A DNA stretch of 33,607 nucleotides from Succinimonas amylolytica DSM 2873 (GTDB lineage Bacteria > Pseudomonadota > Gammaproteobacteria > Enterobacterales > Succinivibrionaceae), in the NCBI RefSeq assembly GCF_000378405.1, contig NZ_KB899636.1, forward strand, positions 206,401-240,007, read 5' to 3'. Below are positions 33,028-33,607 of the stretch, piece by piece. The notes below the pieces were generated by a model. That model saw only the letters and a list, made by a program, of their open reading frames with translations. It did no database searches and had not been told where the DNA came from. Numbering within the stretch: position 1 is the stretch's first letter; each line of letters begins with the position of its first letter. The translations under genes were made by a program, and so were the position numbers.

Positions 33028-33177
33028 TTGTCTGAAAACGATATTCAAAAATGCCGCCCGATCTGACTGCTGCCGGCTCTAATCTTTGGTTTTCCTATAT
33101 ATATTTCCGCCGCGTTTCCCTTGTAAAATCCCAGATAGTGCCCAAAATCCCCTCAATGGGAGTGTTAAACGATCGTA

Positions 33178-33214
33178 AAAGTTGACCACCTAAACGAATT
33201 AAAGTTGACCACCT
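33178..33214. repeat. IS21-type terminal direct repeats
   Basis: Two 14-bp copies with 23-bp start-to-start spacing lie in the presumed left end of the element. In IS21 such repeats are transposase binding sites. Confidence 0.75.
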
Positions 33215-33248
33215 ATAAATTATGAAACAAATAGATAATGGAGTGGTC

Positions 33249-33607
33249 ATGAGAAGATCTAAAAAACATAAAATGTCGGAATATCTTATAAAAGAAAATG
33301 GGTATTCCAGAATGTTTGATTCAATATTTCAAAATCAGATCCATGAACTTTCTAAACAAGGAAAGTCTATCAGGGATATAGCCAGAAAATTGGGAATTTC
33401 AAGGCAATCTGTTCGTAAATACATGAATGGTATTCAACAACCAAAGGTACATGTGCAGGACAGTTTTAATAACTATTTGAAGATCAACAGAGAAACAATT
33501 AAAGAGCTGTTTTTCGAGATGAATGGACACTGTGTACCTCTGCTGAGAAAACTTAAGGAATCGTATGATGGCAGTGCGAATTTACGAGGGTTACAGATTT
33601 TCTGCAA
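33249..33607 (+). CDS. istA: IS21 family transposase IstA, N-terminal part
   Basis: An open frame starts at the ATG at 33249 (GGAG site 6 nt upstream) and stays open for 119 codons to the edge. Residues about 31-53 form a helix-turn-helix with HELSKQGKSIRDIARKLGIS followed by RQSVRKYM, the usual DNA-binding N-terminus of IstA. The DDE integrase core is beyond the edge. Direct repeats upstream support the IS21 assignment. Confidence 0.8.
   Translation, partial: MRRSKKHKMSEYLIKENGYSRMFDSIFQNQIHELSKQGKSIRDIARKLGISRQSVRKYMNGIQQPKVHVQDSFNNYLKINRETIKELFFEMNGHCVPLLRKLKESYDGSANLRGLQIFC

Larger units (their letters stand above)
33163..33607 (+). mobile_element. Left part of an IS21-family insertion sequence
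   Basis: The element probably starts at TGTTAAAC (33163), since IS21 ends begin with TG. Inside are two identical 14-bp direct repeats, aaagttgaccacct, at 33178-33191 and 33201-33214, matching the multiple terminal repeats of this family. A partial istA follows. The element leaves the window at the right edge, so the exact boundary and target duplication cannot be checked. Confidence 0.75.

Overview
This looks like a chromosomal segment of a Gammaproteobacterium, most plausibly from the Succinivibrionaceae/Aeromonadales side of the class. Gene orders and families typical of the class are nrdR-ribD-ribE-ribH-nusB, aroQ-accB-accC, lptD-surA-rsmA, rsmC, srmB, sdhE, thyA and rppH. The type IV pilus genes, glycogen synthesis genes and starch/glycogen-binding domains would suit an anaerobic starch user of that family. 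The family-level placement is inference; the class-level placement rests on many genes.

Layout. Positions 1-223 hold the 5' end of a minus-strand transposase-like gene (IS66-type by its appearance) that runs off the left edge and carries a 21-bp tandem repeat. Positions 335-3860 are the minus-strand operon nrdR-ribD-ribE-ribH-nusB with its terminator. glyA (minus) follows, then a 429-bp divergent region that contains a strongly folded leader in front of aroQ-accB-accC (plus). Next come a small starch-binding-type lipoprotein with its own terminator, a XerD-type recombinase, and the type IV pilus block pilB-pilC-pilD-pilA. Directly after the major pilin is an AT-rich gene for a large membrane-anchored sulfatase-superfamily enzyme. 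The envelope genes lptD-surA, the rRNA methyltransferases rsmA-rsmC, the glycogen genes glgC-glgA and an unknown membrane protein complete the plus-strand run. Positions 27981-31942 are a minus-strand run rppH-thyA-sdhE-coaE-srmB. A standalone CBM48-like glycogen-binding protein gene and the start of an IS21-family element (terminal repeats plus partial istA) close the window.

How the genes fit together. The left operon joins riboflavin synthesis with transcription control (NrdR, NusB). aroQ-accBC feeds the shikimate and fatty-acid pathways. lptD-surA builds the outer membrane. glgC-glgA make ADP-glucose and the alpha-1,4-glucan, and two catalytic-domain-free carbohydrate-binding proteins, one predicted cytoplasmic and one an envelope lipoprotein, may serve the same polymer type.

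The most interesting leads are the pilin/sulfatase-enzyme pair (possible phospho-modification of the pilus), the roughly 130-nt structured leader before aroQ, the two orphan glucan-binding proteins, and a perfect 12-bp dyad over the likely lptD promoter. I saw no tRNA, rRNA, CRISPR array or known riboswitch. Both edges of the window lie inside insertion sequences.
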